Positions 7,740 through 17,087 are shown, numbered from the stretch's first letter. The stretch: DNA of 64,000 nucleotides from Pseudomonas putida (GCA_041879295.1 CP047152.1:4221501-4285500); one strand, 5' to 3'. A program made the numbers and translations. Notes: generated by a model not told the origin, from the letters alone.

Positions 7740-8893
7740 CAGGGGCGGGTCCTGGTCGGTTGCGAACAAAGGGCAATGATAACGGCTGCGGCCAGGGCTG
7801 CGGCACTGGCCATACCAAAGGTGAAGGTGGGGCCCAGCAGCTTCCAGCTGTAGCCTGAGTACAGCGCCCCCAGCGCACCGCCGGTACCCGACAGCGCTGC
7901 GTAAAGCGCCTGGCCCTGGCCCTGCTGGCGGGCGCCGAAGCTGGCCTGGACGAATGCGATGCTGGCGGCATGGAAGCAGCCGAAGGTGGCCGCATGCAGC
8001 AGCTGGGCGAAGATCAGTACTGTCGGCTCCTGGGCCAGGTTGCCCAGCAGCAGCCAGCGCAATGTTGCCAGCAGGAAGCTGGCCAACAGTACACGCTGCA
8101 CGCTGAAACGGGCGAACAGGCGGCTCATGACCATGAACATCAGCACCTCGGCCACCACCCCAAGCGCCCAGAGCAGGCCGATGGCACCGCGCGTGTAGCC
8201 CAAGTGCTCCAGGTGCAAGGTAAGGAAGGTGTAGTACGGCCCGTGGCTGAGCTGCATCAGTGCCACGCACACATAGAACGCGATCACCCCCGGGGCGCGC
8301 AACTGCTGCAGGAAGCCCCCCGCGCCGCTGCGCCCGCCCTGTTCCACCGGCTGCGCATTGGGCACCCACAGGCTGGCGGCGACGATGCCGGCCATGATCG
8401 TGACCAGTGCCACCGGGTAGATGTCCAGGCTCAACCACTCGAACAAGCGGCCCAGGCCGACCACGGTGAGGATGAAACCGATCGAACCCCACAGACGTAC
8501 CTGGCTGTAGCGCGACGTCTGCCCGTGCAGGTGGGCCAGGGTAATGACCTCGAACTGCGGCAGCACCGCATGCCAGAAGAACGCGTGCAGGGCCATCACC
8601 AGCGCCAGCCAGGCGTAGCTTTTGCCGAAGAAGATCAGGGCGAAGGTGGCCAGGGTGCACAGCGCGCCAAGGCGTACGATCAACAGGCGCTGGCCCGTGC
8701 GGTCACCCAGCCAGCCCCACAGGTTGGGGGCCACGCAGCGCATCAGCATGGGAATGGCCACCAGCTCGCCGATGCGCGCCGGGGAGAAGCCCAGGTGGTC
8801 GAAGTACAGCGCCAGGAAAGGTGCGGTGGAGCCCAGCAGGGCGAAGTAGAACAGGTAGAAGCTGGACAGGCGCCAGTAGGGAATGGGTTGCAT
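7739..8893 (-). CDS. MFS transporter, HcaT/nucleoside-H+ symporter-like
   Basis: 384 residues with about twelve membrane helices. The N-terminus 'YWRLSSFYLFYFALLGSTAPF' and the loop 'PNLWGWLGDRTGQR' (the MFS loop 2-3 Asp/Gly/Arg motif) resemble the 3-phenylpropionate transporter (HcaT) subfamily. The substrate is unknown. It overlaps the downstream cupin gene by one base and follows aroC on the same strand after a REP palindrome, so it may be read with aroC or alone. Coupling to an ARD-like enzyme suggests, but does not prove, transport of a related small acid. Confidence 0.85.
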   Translation of the reverse strand: MQPIPYWRLSSFYLFYFALLGSTAPFLALYFDHLGFSPARIGELVAIPMLMRCVAPNLWGWLGDRTGQRLLIVRLGALCTLATFALIFFGKSYAWLALVMALHAFFWHAVLPQFEVITLAHLHGQTSRYSQVRLWGSIGFILTVVGLGRLFEWLSLDIYPVALVTIMAGIVAASLWVPNAQPVEQGGRSGAGGFLQQLRAPGVIAFYVCVALMQLSHGPYYTFLTLHLEHLGYTRGAIGLLWALGVVAEVLMFMVMSRLFARFSVQRVLLASFLLATLRWLLLGNLAQEPTVLIFAQLLHAATFGCFHAASIAFVQASFGARQQGQGQALYAALSGTGGALGALYSGYSWKLLGPTFTFGMASAAALAAAVIIALCSQPTRTRP

Positions 8894-8915
8894 GGGATGG
8901 CCTTGTGGGACCTGT

Positions 8916-8953
8916 GCCGGCCGCTTCGCGGGTTTAGCCGCGAAGTGGCCGGC
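8916..8953. repeat. REP-type palindrome between aroC and the MFS gene
   Basis: Two near-perfect 17 bp arms (GCCGGCCGCTTCGCGG and its complement, one mismatch) lie immediately downstream of aroC. A strong hairpin would form at the aroC mRNA 3' end. Confidence 0.8.
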
Positions 8954-8962
8954 GCAAGCAAA

Positions 8963-10054
8963 TCAGAGCTGGCCCAGCACCGGGGTAGCGACCTTCACCT
9001 CGGCATTCTGCGCGCGGTGGCGCAGCAGGTGGTCCATCAACGCGATGGCCATCATCGCCTCGGCAATCGGTGTGGCGCGGATGCCCACGCACGGGTCGTG
9101 GCGGCCTTTGGTGATGACGTCCACCGGGTTGCCATCGACATCAATCGAGCGGCCCGGGGTGGTGATGCTGGAAGTGGGCTTCAGTGCCAGGTGGGCAACG
9201 ATCGGCTGGCCCGAGGAAATACCACCCAGAATGCCGCCTGCATTGTTGCTGAGGAAGCCGTCCGGGGTCAGTTCGTCCCGGTGCTCGGTGCCGCGCTGGG
9301 CCACACTGGCGAAGCCGGCGCCGATCTCCACGCCCTTGACCGCGTTGATGCTCATCAGCGCATGAGCCAGCTCTGCATCCAGGCGGTCGAAGATCGGCTC
9401 GCCCAGGCCGGGCATCACGCCTTCCGCAACCACGGTGATCTTGGCGCCCACCGAGTCCTGGTCGCGGCGCAGCTGGTCCATGTAGGCCTCCAGCTCAGGT
9501 ACTTTGTCCGGGTCGGGGCTGAAGAAGGCGTTCTGCTCCACCGACTCCCAAGACTTGAACGGGATTTCGATCGGGCCCAACTGGCTCATGTAGCCACGCA
9601 CGGTGATGCCCTGGGTGGCCAGGAACTTCTTGGCGATAGCACCGGCGGCCACGCGCATGGCGGTTTCACGGGCCGAGCTGCGACCGCCGCCGCGGTAGTC
9701 GCGGATACCGTACTTGTGGTGGTAGGTGTAGTCGGCGTGGGCCGGGCGGAACAGGTCCTTGATGGCCGAGTAGTCCTTGGACTTCTGGTCGGTGTTGCGG
9801 ATCAGCAGGCCGATCGAGCAGCCGGTGGTGCGGCCTTCGAACACGCCGGAAAGGATTTCTACCTCGTCGGCTTCCTGGCGCTGGGTGGTGTGCCGGCTGG
9901 TGCCGGGCTTGCGCCGGTCAAGGTCGTGCTGCAGGTCGGCGAGGGAGATTTCCAGGCCCGGTGGGCATCCATCGACAATGGCGACCAACGCCGGGCCATG
10001 GCTCTCGCCAGCGGTGGTGACAGTGAACAGCTTGCCGTAGGTATTGCCGGACAT
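8963..10054 (-). CDS. aroC: chorismate synthase
   Basis: 363 residues, full length. It converts 5-enolpyruvylshikimate-3-phosphate to chorismate with reduced FMN in the cytoplasm and is the last common step of aromatic biosynthesis. The three family signatures are clear: [16 protein letters not shown] near the start, '[20 protein letters not shown]' in the middle and '[17 protein letters not shown]' near the end. The ATG at 10054 begins [12 protein letters not shown]. It lies in a prmB-aroC neighbourhood, separated here by two plus-strand genes. Other aromatic genes (aroA fusion, pheA) occur at 54-58 kb. Confidence 0.98.
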   Translation of the reverse strand: MSGNTYGKLFTVTTAGESHGPALVAIVDGCPPGLEISLADLQHDLDRRKPGTSRHTTQRQEADEVEILSGVFEGRTTGCSIGLLIRNTDQKSKDYSAIKDLFRPAHADYTYHHKYGIRDYRGGGRSSARETAMRVAAGAIAKKFLATQGITVRGYMSQLGPIEIPFKSWESVEQNAFFSPDPDKVPELEAYMDQLRRDQDSVGAKITVVAEGVMPGLGEPIFDRLDAELAHALMSINAVKGVEIGAGFASVAQRGTEHRDELTPDGFLSNNAGGILGGISSGQPIVAHLALKPTSSITTPGRSIDVDGNPVDVITKGRHDPCVGIRATPIAEAMMAIALMDHLLRHRAQNAEVKVATPVLGQL

Positions 10055-10121
10055 GGACGCTCCGCGAGTTCTGCCTGAAATGGACGAAAGCAGCAGTATA
10101 CAGATGGTTTGATCGCCTGTG

Positions 10122-10216
10122 CGGGCCTCTTCGCGGGCACGCCGGCTCCCACAGGATCACCACAGATCCAAATGCTGTGAAATACCTGTGGGAGCGGGCG
10201 TGCCCGCGAAAGGGCC
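10122..10216. repeat. REP pair between divergent genes
   Basis: Two inverted REP cores (CTCTTCGCGGGCACGCCGGC and GGAGCGGGCGTGCCCGCG) are about 40 nt apart. They are in the divergent spacer between aroC and the alpha/beta hydrolase gene, an unusual site for REPs, which otherwise favour gene ends in this window. Confidence 0.85.
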
Positions 10217-10289
10217 GAACCAGCAATTCGCCCCCCAGAACCTTCCTGCAAACATTGGGTCAAACCCATATCTCCCCAAGTAGTACCGC

Positions 10290-11252
10290 ATGATGTCGCG
10301 CCTCGTCGCCTTGCTCTTCCTGCTGTGCACCGGCCTGGCCCAGGCCGCCGCCCCCACTGTGCTGCAACGCCCGATCGACCTGGACACCGGCCAGGGCGTG
10401 CTGCATGGCAGCCTGCTGCTGCCGCAACAGGCCACCCCGCCGCCAGTGGTGCTGATCATCGCCGGCTCCGGCCCCACCGACCGCGACGGCAACAACCCGG
10501 CCTCCGGCAAGGTCGACAACCTCAAACGCCTGGCCCTGTTGCTGGCCAACGAGCACATTGCCAGCGTGCGTTACGACAAACGCGGCGTGGCCGCCAGCCA
10601 GCCGGCCACGCCTGACGAGCGTGACCTCAGCGTGGAGCGCTATGTGGCCGATGTGGTCGCCTGGAGCCGCAAGCTCAAAGCCGACCCGCGCTTCGGCCCG
10701 CTGATCCTGATTGGCCACAGCGAAGGCGCGCTGATTGCCAGCCTGGCCGCCGAGCAGGCAGGGGCCAGCGCAGTCATCACCCTGGCCGGCAGCGGCCGGC
10801 CGCTGGCCGAGGTACTGCGCGAACAACTGGCCAAGCGCCTGCCGCCGGCGCAACTGGCCGGTGGCAGTGCCCTGCTCGACCGCCTGCAGGCCGGGCAGAC
10901 CAGCCTGGATGTGCCAGCGCCGCTGCGCCAGGTGTTTCGCCCCAGCGTGCAGCCATACCTGATTTCGCTGTTCCAGCAAAACCCGGCAGCCGCCTTTGCC
11001 CGCCTGCCCATGCCGGCACTGATCGTGCAGGGGCGCAATGACGTGCAGGTGGACGTGGCCGACGCCCAGCGGCTGAAAGCGGCCAAGCCAGATGCGCAAC
11101 TGGTCCTGATCGATGGCATGAACCACATGCTGCGCATCAGCCCCAAGGGCATGAGCCAGCAGCGCGACAGCTACCTCAACCCCGAGCTACCGCTGGCGCG
11201 CGAACTGGGTGAGCGAATTGTGACATTCATCCAGCATTTGCCTGCGGCGTAA
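10290..11252 (+). CDS. exported alpha/beta hydrolase
   Basis: 320 residues. The first ~20 residues (MMSRLVALLFLLCTGLAQA) form a Sec signal peptide, so the enzyme is periplasmic. The alpha/beta hydrolase core has an oxyanion-type stretch 'IAGSGPTDRDGNNP', the nucleophile elbow GHSEG (Ser near residue 153), an acid in 'QGRNDVQVDV' and a catalytic His in 'DGMNHMLR'. This resembles the S33-type YqiA/BAAT-like hydrolase group; the substrate is unknown. A second ATG three bases downstream is an equal start candidate. The next gene follows after 65 nt. Confidence 0.85.
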   Translation: MMSRLVALLFLLCTGLAQAAAPTVLQRPIDLDTGQGVLHGSLLLPQQATPPPVVLIIAGSGPTDRDGNNPASGKVDNLKRLALLLANEHIASVRYDKRGVAASQPATPDERDLSVERYVADVVAWSRKLKADPRFGPLILIGHSEGALIASLAAEQAGASAVITLAGSGRPLAEVLREQLAKRLPPAQLAGGSALLDRLQAGQTSLDVPAPLRQVFRPSVQPYLISLFQQNPAAAFARLPMPALIVQGRNDVQVDVADAQRLKAAKPDAQLVLIDGMNHMLRISPKGMSQQRDSYLNPELPLARELGERIVTFIQHLPAA

Positions 11253-11317
11253 GTCAAACAGGCTCAGGTCTCGGGCATGCCTGCCGATACAGCAGGCATA
11301 GCTGAGGACAAGCCCTG

Positions 11318-12100
11318 ATGACCACCGCCCCCACCGCCGTCGAGCCGGCCGAAGAACCCCAGGAAATCCCCGCCCTGCCTTGGGCCGAGCTGACCGCCGA
11401 ACATTTCCAGCTGCTACGCCTGGCAGCACTGCCGACCGACCGCAGCACCGGCGCGCGGCCGCTGCGTTTTGTGCAGTTCGGCTATGCCGAGCGCCATGAC
11501 AAGGCACACAGCCTGCTGCGCATGGAAATCCAGTTGCCCGGCCAGAAGGTGCACAAAGAGCAGAACCGCCTGGACATCCGCGTCGACCATGCCGAGCGTC
11601 TGGTGCGTATTGGCAATGAACATGGCTTGCAAGTGGAGCCCGTGAACCGCGGTATCGGCCGTTTCATGCTGGCCCAGGCCGCCCAGTGGTTGCAGCGCAA
11701 GTGGTCGCACTACCGGGTGGAAGGTATGGCGCTGCCTAGCAAGGACGCCCTGAACGAGGACTCACGCCTGCGCCGTGACCACTGCTTGCGCGGGGTCGGT
11801 ATCGAGGTGGAGTACGAGGAAAACCAGCATCTGAAAGGCCGTACCGCGGACATGACGGTGGCCCAGCTCAAGGCTGTCTGGAACAGCGAGCGCCTGCAGC
11901 GGGTAGAGATTCTGGATGCCGCCAACCTGCTGCAGCAGGCGGACCAGCAACTGCAGGAAAAGGAAGGGCAACTGCGCGAGCGCGATGAGCGCGTGGCCAA
12001 ATACCAGCGCGAAGACGGCGGATTGCGTTTCACCATTACCTGCCTGGTGGCGTTTGCCGTGTTCCAGGCAGGGCTGTTGATCTGGATTGCAACCCGCTAA
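11318..12100 (+). CDS. hypothetical protein with coiled coil and C-terminal membrane anchor
   Basis: 260 residues. The N-terminal ~170 residues are soluble alpha/beta with no motif I recognise. A charged coiled-coil stretch follows (about 195-235, 'LLQQADQQLQEKEGQLRERDE'), and one hydrophobic helix closes the protein ('FTITCLVAFAVFQAGLLIWIA'). It is therefore probably a tail-anchored inner-membrane protein facing the cytoplasm. It lies 65 nt downstream of the hydrolase gene and may be cotranscribed. Function unknown. Confidence 0.75.
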   Translation: MTTAPTAVEPAEEPQEIPALPWAELTAEHFQLLRLAALPTDRSTGARPLRFVQFGYAERHDKAHSLLRMEIQLPGQKVHKEQNRLDIRVDHAERLVRIGNEHGLQVEPVNRGIGRFMLAQAAQWLQRKWSHYRVEGMALPSKDALNEDSRLRRDHCLRGVGIEVEYEENQHLKGRTADMTVAQLKAVWNSERLQRVEILDAANLLQQADQQLQEKEGQLRERDERVAKYQREDGGLRFTITCLVAFAVFQAGLLIWIATR

Positions 12101-12122
12101 GACCGCATCAGCCGGTGGAGTT

Positions 12123-12300
12123 TGGGGCCGCTTGGCGGCCCATCGCGACACAAGGCCGCTCCCACGAGGTATTGCTCAATTTCCAAAGCTGGCGCGATCC
12201 CTGTGGAAGCGGGCTTGCCCGCGAGCACGGGCAAAGCCCGTGCCATCCACCGCGGTGTCTTCTTAGCGGGTAAACCCGCTCCCACACGGGATCACGCTTG
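12123..12300. repeat. cluster of several REP cores between convergent genes
   Basis: At least three REP-like cores occur in this spacer: GGCCGCTTGGCGGCCC..., GAAGCGGGCTTGCCCGCG near 12208 and AGCGGGTAAACCCGCTCCCA near 12266. They fill the gap between the 260-aa gene and the end of prmB. Confidence 0.7.
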
Positions 12301-12334
12301 TGTCGCGATGGGCTGCACAGCAGCCGCAAATAGC

Positions 12335-13243
12335 CTAAACGCGGGCCTTGAACAATTCCTGATGCTGGCGGCACTGCTCGGCCGTGAGCATGAACACCCC
12401 GTGCCCGCCACGCTCGAATTCCAGCCAGGCAAAGTCCACCTCGGGGTACAACGCCTCGACATGCACCTGGCTGTTGCCCACTTCGACAATCAGCAACCCC
12501 TTCTCGGTCAGGTGGTCAGCCGCTTCGGCCAGCATCCGCCGTACCAGGTCCAGGCCGTCGCTGCCGCAGGCCAGGCCCAGTTCGGGCTCATGGTGGTACT
12601 CGGCCGGCATGTCGTCGAAGTCTTCGGCATCGACATACGGCGGGTTGGACAGGATCAGGTCGAAACGTTGCCCCGGCAAACCGCCAAAGCCGTCGCCCTG
12701 CACGGTGTACACACGACCGTCCAGGCCATGGCGCTCGATGTTCTGGTTGGCCACTTCAAGGGCCTGGAACGACAGGTCGGCCAACACCACCTCGGCCTCG
12801 GGGAACACGTCGGCGGCGACGATGCCGATGCAGCCCGACCCCGTGCACAGGTCCAGAATGCGCGCCGGGTCGCTGGCCAGCCACGGCTCGAAACGTTTTT
12901 CGATCAGCTCGCCAATGGGCGAACGCGGCACCAACACCCGTTCGTCGACGATGAACGACATGCCGCAGAACCAGGCCTCGCCCAGCAGGTAGGCGGCCGG
13001 CACACGCTCTTCGATACGGCGTTTGAGCAGGTGCTGCAGGCGTACCCGCTCGTCGTCCTCGAGCATGCAGTCCAGGTAGCTGTCGGCCACCTCCCATGGC
13101 AAGTGCACGGCACCGAGCACCAGCATGCGGGCCTCGTCCCAGGCGTTGTCGGCACCGTGACCGAAGAACAGGTCATGCTCGTGGAAGCGGCTGACCGCCC
13201 AGCGGATGTAGTCGCGCAGCGTGCGCAGACGGGATGTGATCAC
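12335..13243 (-). CDS. prmB: ribosomal protein L3 N5-glutamine methyltransferase PrmB
   Basis: 302 residues, full length. It methylates a glutamine of 50S protein L3 using S-adenosylmethionine. The SAM-binding motif I '[14 protein letters not shown]' and the substrate-glutamine motif IV 'NPPYV' (followed by DAEDFDD, diagnostic for PrmB over PrmC) are present. The N-terminal helical domain '[23 protein letters not shown]' is also typical of PrmB. Its proximity to aroC agrees with the frequent prmB-aroC linkage in gammaproteobacteria. Confidence 0.95.
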   Translation of the reverse strand: MITSRLRTLRDYIRWAVSRFHEHDLFFGHGADNAWDEARMLVLGAVHLPWEVADSYLDCMLEDDERVRLQHLLKRRIEERVPAAYLLGEAWFCGMSFIVDERVLVPRSPIGELIEKRFEPWLASDPARILDLCTGSGCIGIVAADVFPEAEVVLADLSFQALEVANQNIERHGLDGRVYTVQGDGFGGLPGQRFDLILSNPPYVDAEDFDDMPAEYHHEPELGLACGSDGLDLVRRMLAEAADHLTEKGLLIVEVGNSQVHVEALYPEVDFAWLEFERGGHGVFMLTAEQCRQHQELFKARV

Positions 13244-13424
13244 GGGGTACTCCTATTTTCAGACCGGACAAAAGTCTAACAGCCCCACCCGCACATTTGT
13301 TCCTTTGCCTTGCCCAAAGGCTAGCCACAGGCCAGTAACCATGCCGCTTGCGTTGTCAACCATTCCCATTGGCGCCAAGGCAGGGGAGAATAGGTATACA
13401 AAAGCCCTATCCAAGGAGCCCTTG

Positions 13425-14015
13425 ATGTCCGTTCCAACCACGATGTTTCGCCTCACTGGCCGCGACTATCCGCCGGCCAAGCTGAGCCACGCCAGCCTGA
13501 TCATCATCGATGCACAAAAGGAGTACCTCAGTGGTCCCCTGAAGCTGTCGGGCATGGACGAGGCCGTGGCCAACATCGCCAGGTTGCTCGACGCCGCACG
13601 TAAAAGCGGCCGTCCGATCATCCATGTTCGCCACCTGGGCACTGTCGGGGGCCGCTTCGACCCCCAGGGGCCGGCTGGCGAGTTCATTCCGGGGCTGGAG
13701 CCGCTGGAAGGTGAAATCGTCATCGAAAAGCGCATGCCCAACGCGTTCAAGAACACCAAGCTGCATGAAACATTGCAGGAGCTGGGCCACCTTGACCTGA
13801 TCGTCTGTGGTTTCATGAGCCACTCCAGCGTCAGCACCACCGTTCGCCGCGCCAAGGACTATGGTTATCGGTGCACCCTGGTAGAAGACGCGTCGGCAAC
13901 CCGCGACCTGGCATTCAAGGACGGCGTCATTCCGGCCGCACAGATTCACCAGTGCGAAATGGCCGTGATGGCTGACAACTTCGCTTGCGTGGCACCCACC
14001 GCCAGCCTCATCTGA
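13425..14015 (+). CDS. isochorismatase-like hydrolase with Ser at the catalytic Cys position
   Basis: 196 residues; the ATG at 13425 follows AAGGAG. The fold is isochorismatase/nicotinamidase: Asp29 in 'IIIDAQKEY' and Lys102 in 'VIEKRMPNAF' are retained. In the motif usually written GxxTxxCVxxT, this protein has GFMSHSSVSTT, placing Ser135 where the nucleophilic Cys is expected. True isochorismatases such as PhzD also lack the Cys and hydrolyse vinyl ethers using the Asp, so the enzyme may act on a non-amide substrate or be altered. Neighbours (prmB, a small membrane protein) give no pathway hint. Confidence 0.8.
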   Translation: MSVPTTMFRLTGRDYPPAKLSHASLIIIDAQKEYLSGPLKLSGMDEAVANIARLLDAARKSGRPIIHVRHLGTVGGRFDPQGPAGEFIPGLEPLEGEIVIEKRMPNAFKNTKLHETLQELGHLDLIVCGFMSHSSVSTTVRRAKDYGYRCTLVEDASATRDLAFKDGVIPAAQIHQCEMAVMADNFACVAPTASLI

Positions 14016-14100
14016 GCGGCTTGCAGGACCGCCCGGCAGCCGGGCGGAACCCGATGGGCAGCAGCAGGTCGAATTCCGGATATCCACCGAGGAGAGCGGA

Positions 14101-14421
14101 ATGAAGCTTAAAGGCAGTTTCGACGCCAAGCGCCTGCGCCCGCGCGAACCGCGTAACTGGGGCGCCCGCCTGGCGGCCGGCCTGTCGGCCCTGCTGGCGA
14201 CGCTGGGCGTGTTGCTGGCCATGGCCGGCGCCGCCGGCCTGCTGGGCAACTACCCTGCCCTGCAGGAACTCAACACCAACAAGCCGTTGTCCAGCATCCT
14301 CACCGTGGCTGGCTTGCTGCTGCTGTGGCTGGGCGTGCGTTTCTGGCGGCGCAGCCGTATCCGCTTGCGCCGCGGGCGGGAGCTGAACCTGTCGCCGCAC
14401 CTGATGAAGAAGCACGATTGA
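14101..14421 (+). CDS. small two-helix membrane protein, 106 aa
   Basis: 106 residues, starting MKLKGSFDAKRLRPREP after a GGAGAG ribosome site. A basic N-terminus precedes two membrane helices (about 26-50 'LSALLATLGVLLAMAGAAG' and 65-82 'ILTVAGLLLLWLGVRFW'), and the tail is very basic (RRSRIRLRRGRE). No family recognised. It starts 85 nt after the isochorismatase-like gene and may be cotranscribed with it. Confidence 0.75.
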   Translation: MKLKGSFDAKRLRPREPRNWGARLAAGLSALLATLGVLLAMAGAAGLLGNYPALQELNTNKPLSSILTVAGLLLLWLGVRFWRRSRIRLRRGRELNLSPHLMKKHD

Positions 14422-14440
14422 TGGTTTTGCGTAACCTGTG

Positions 14441-14541
14441 CGGGCCTCATCGCGGGTAAACCCGCTCCTACAGGTGCCCGGCCGCCTTCAGGCTCTGTGA
14501 TATCCATGCAGGAGCGGGTTCACCCGCGAAGAGGCCCGCAC
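14441..14541. repeat. REP pair between same-strand genes
   Basis: Two inverted REP cores (CTCATCGCGGGTAAACCCGC and GAGCGGGTTCACCCGCGAAG) lie between the 106-aa membrane protein gene and the Smr gene. Confidence 0.88.
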
Positions 14542-14595
14542 AGGCTGCACACGGCCCCACAGTCGCGTAAACTACGTCGCCTACGTGGAGGCATC

Positions 14596-15156
14596 ATGCA
14601 AGACGACGATTTTTCCCTGTTCAAGGCCGAAGTGCGCGGCGTAAGGCCGATCAGCCACGACCGTGCCGACGTCGGCAAGCCCAAGGCCGACCGCCAGAAG
14701 CTGGCCGGCCTGCGCCAGGCAGCGACCGTGCGCAGTGACAAGGCTTTGGTCATCGATGGCATGTCCGACCAGTTTGTCATCGACGTCGGCGCCGAAGACG
14801 AGCTGATGTGGCGCCGCGATGGCGTGCAGGAAGGCCAACTGCGCAAGCTGAAGCTGGGGCAGATTCCATTCGAGGGCAGCCTCGACCTGCACGGCATGAC
14901 AGTGGAAAAGGCCCGCGAAACCTTGTGGGACTTCATCGCCGAAGCCACCAAACTGGAGGTGCGCTGCGTGCGGGTGACCCACGGCAAGGCCGCGCGCCTG
15001 GACGGCAAGCGCCCGATGATCAAGAGCCACGTCAACACCTGGCTGCGCCAGCACCCGCAAGTGCTCGGTTTTGCCTCGTGCAGTGCCCGCCACGGCGGCA
15101 CTGGCGCTGTGTATGTGATGCTTAAGCGAACCATGCTCGAAGGGCGCGACGAGTAA
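14596..15156 (+). CDS. Smr-domain protein (SmrA/YdaL-type)
   Basis: 186 residues; the ATG at 14596 follows GGAGG. The N-terminal ~90 residues are charged and probably partly disordered. The C-terminal Smr domain has the hallmarks [13 protein letters not shown] and '[18 protein letters not shown]' (the GKG-like loop), ending '[12 protein letters not shown]'. Smr domains are nucleic-acid endonuclease or ribosome-binding modules: E. coli SmrB cleaves mRNA at collided ribosomes and SmrA acts on DNA. Which role applies here is not clear from sequence. folE follows after 70 nt. Confidence 0.88.
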   Translation: MQDDDFSLFKAEVRGVRPISHDRADVGKPKADRQKLAGLRQAATVRSDKALVIDGMSDQFVIDVGAEDELMWRRDGVQEGQLRKLKLGQIPFEGSLDLHGMTVEKARETLWDFIAEATKLEVRCVRVTHGKAARLDGKRPMIKSHVNTWLRQHPQVLGFASCSARHGGTGAVYVMLKRTMLEGRDE

Positions 15157-15226
15157 CGCCGCGCTTGCAGCGTCGCCCTCACCGCCGTACCCTTCGTTTT
15201 TGCGATTTTTTCCCACAGGTAGATCC

Positions 15227-15772
15227 ATGTCCCTGGAACAGAACTACACCGAGATCCTCAGCCAGATTGGCGAGGACGTCTCCCGTGAGGGCCTGCTCGA
15301 CACGCCCAAGCGGGCTGCAAAGGCGATGAAGTACCTTTGCCGCGGTTATGAGCAAACACTGGAAGAAGTCACCAACAACGCTTTGTTCAGCTCTGACAAC
15401 AGCGAAATGGTGCTGGTCCGGGACATCGAACTGTATTCGATGTGCGAACACCACATGCTGCCGTTCATTGGCAAGGCACACGTTGCCTACCTGCCAAAGG
15501 GCAAGGTACTGGGCCTGTCGAAGGTGGCACGTATCGTCGACATGTACGCCCGCCGCCTGCAGATCCAGGAAAACCTCAGCCGCCAGATCGCCGAAGCCGT
15601 GCAGCAGGTAACCGGTGCCGCAGGCGTGGCCGTGGTGGTCGAAGCCAAGCACATGTGCATGATGATGCGCGGTGTCGAGAAGCAGAATTCCACCATGATC
15701 ACCTCGGTGATGCTGGGTGAGTTCCGCGATAACGCCGCCACCCGTAGCGAGTTCCTCAGCCTGATCAAGTGA
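15227..15772 (+). CDS. folE: GTP cyclohydrolase I
   Basis: 181 residues starting [15 protein letters not shown]. It converts GTP to 7,8-dihydroneopterin triphosphate, the first step of tetrahydrofolate synthesis. The zinc site is visible as Cys and His in '[19 protein letters not shown]' and a second Cys in '[13 protein letters not shown]'; the catalytic His and Gln residues are in these blocks and in '[11 protein letters not shown]'. Length matches type I bacterial enzymes. A rho-independent terminator follows immediately. Confidence 0.96.
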   Translation: MSLEQNYTEILSQIGEDVSREGLLDTPKRAAKAMKYLCRGYEQTLEEVTNNALFSSDNSEMVLVRDIELYSMCEHHMLPFIGKAHVAYLPKGKVLGLSKVARIVDMYARRLQIQENLSRQIAEAVQQVTGAAGVAVVVEAKHMCMMMRGVEKQNSTMITSVMLGEFRDNAATRSEFLSLIK

Positions 15773-15788
15773 TTGGTTGCTGGCCCCA

Positions 15789-15814
15789 AGCCGACCCCTC
15801 AGGGTCGGCTTTTG
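15789..15814 (+). terminator. rho-independent terminator after folE
   Basis: An 8-9 bp stem (GCCGACCC / GGGTCGGC) with a 4 nt loop is followed by a short T-run, 17 nt after the folE stop codon. Confidence 0.85.
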
Positions 15815-15831
15815 CATTTCAGGAGTTGTCC

Positions 15832-16203
15832 ATGATCGTCAAAGCCCTGCGGGTTGGCCTCGGCCAGCTCATCGTGTTCGGTGACTGGATCAGCCGCCCG
15901 GCCAAGCGCAAGCGCGACGCCGCCGCCCAGGCCCGCATCGAGCAAGCAGCCAAGGGGCTGGCGCTGTACCAGTTCCACGCCTGCCCATTCTGCGTCAAAA
16001 CCCGCCGCACCCTGCACCGGTTGAACGTGCCGGTGGCGCTGCGCGATGCCAAGAACGACCCGCTGCACCGCCAGGCCCTGCAAGAAGGTGGCGGCCGGGT
16101 GAAAGTGCCATGCCTGCGCATTGAAGAAGCCGGTAAGGTGACCTGGATGTATGAGTCCAAGGCAATCATTGCTTACCTGGATGAGCGGTTTGCCGCCATC
16201 TGA
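15832..16203 (+). CDS. glutaredoxin-like thioredoxin-fold protein
   Basis: 123 residues; the ATG at 15832 follows AGGAG. A ~40-residue amphipathic, basic N-terminal extension (MIVKALRVGLGQLIVFGDWIS...) leads into a glutaredoxin/GST-N domain with the redox motif CPFC (near residue 52) and the cis-Pro strand 'VKVPCLRI'. The C-terminus 'WMYESKAIIAYLDERF' is the GST N-domain ending, so it is one thioredoxin domain without the GST helical domain. It is probably a membrane-associated or cytoplasmic glutathione-dependent oxidoreductase. It lies directly after the folE terminator. Confidence 0.85.
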   Translation: MIVKALRVGLGQLIVFGDWISRPAKRKRDAAAQARIEQAAKGLALYQFHACPFCVKTRRTLHRLNVPVALRDAKNDPLHRQALQEGGGRVKVPCLRIEEAGKVTWMYESKAIIAYLDERFAAI

Positions 16204-16214
16204 CTGACGCAGCA

Positions 16215-16313
16215 GATCCCTGTGGGAGCGGGCGAGCCCGCGAAGCAGACACCGCGGTGGTTGGCACGGGCTGCGCCCGTGTTCGCGGGCACGCCCGCTC
16301 CCACAAGGGTTGC
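16215..16313. repeat. REP pair between convergent genes
   Basis: Two inverted REP cores (GAGCGGGCGAGCCCGCGAAG and TTCGCGGGCACGCCCGCTCC) lie between the glutaredoxin-like gene and the convergent GST gene. Confidence 0.88.
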
Positions 16314-16340
16314 GCAAGCGCCTGGAAAACAGGTCGGCTT

Positions 16341-16943
16341 TCAACCCACCATCGGCACATGCCGAGGGTGGCTGCTGACCCGCTCCAGCCAGGCCCTTAC
16401 CGCCGGGTACTCTGCCAGGTCGAACCCGCCCTGCTGCGCCACATGGGTGTAGGCATACAACGCCACATCGGCAATCGAGTACTGCTCACCCACCAGGTAA
16501 GGCGTCATCTGCAACTGTCGCTCCATCACCCTCAGCGCCTTGTAGCCGCCCTTGTGCAACTTGCGGTACTCGTCCAGGCGCTCGTCCGGCAGCCCCAGGT
16601 AGAACTGGATGAACCGCGCCACGGCAATGTACGGCTCATGGCTGTACTGTTCGAAAAACTGCCACTGCAGCACCTGGGTACGCAGACGCGGCTCGCTGGG
16701 CAGGAACTCGCTGCCATCGGCCAGGTAGTTGAGAATGGCGTTGGACTCCCACAGGTAGCTACCGTCTTCCAGTTCCAGCACCGGTACCTTGCCGTTGGGG
16801 TTCATCGCCAGAAACTCGGGCGTTTCGGTCTCGCCCTTGAGAATGTCCACCGGGTGCCATTCATATGGCCGGCCCAGCAGGCTCAACATCAGCTTGACCT
16901 TGTAACAGTTACCCGACTGGTAGTCGCCATAGACCTTGTACAT
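16341..16943 (-). CDS. glutathione S-transferase family protein
   Basis: 200 residues starting MYKVYGDYQSGNCYKVKL. The thioredoxin-like N-domain carries Ser/Cys near the glutathione site (SGNCYK), the cis-Pro motif 'NPNGKVPVLE' and the Glu-Ser pair 'LWESNAILNYL' that binds the gamma-glutamyl group. The helical C-domain has the N-capping motif 'YSIADVALYAY'. It is a cytoplasmic enzyme with an unknown electrophile or stress substrate. The ATG at 16943 follows GGAGGG. Transcribed divergently from the BenE-family gene across 144 nt. Confidence 0.9.
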   Translation of the reverse strand: MYKVYGDYQSGNCYKVKLMLSLLGRPYEWHPVDILKGETETPEFLAMNPNGKVPVLELEDGSYLWESNAILNYLADGSEFLPSEPRLRTQVLQWQFFEQYSHEPYIAVARFIQFYLGLPDERLDEYRKLHKGGYKALRVMERQLQMTPYLVGEQYSIADVALYAYTHVAQQGGFDLAEYPAVRAWLERVSSHPRHVPMVG

Positions 16944-17087
16944 CGACCCTCCCTGCAAAGCAGTTTCGCAATTGCGCCCAATATTTGGCGACTGTACGGC
17001 TAAAAGCAATGGCCGCTGTATGGCAAGGATCAACCTTGCTCGCTGTAGTCTGAAAAAACTGCTTACACCTTTACAAGGATTTTGTTC

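Noticed and set aside
7203..8660. 485-codon frame joining the cupin with upstream sequence
   Set aside because: The upstream part is an out-of-frame reading of the MFS gene. The cupin's own ATG overlaps the MFS stop and gives the family length.
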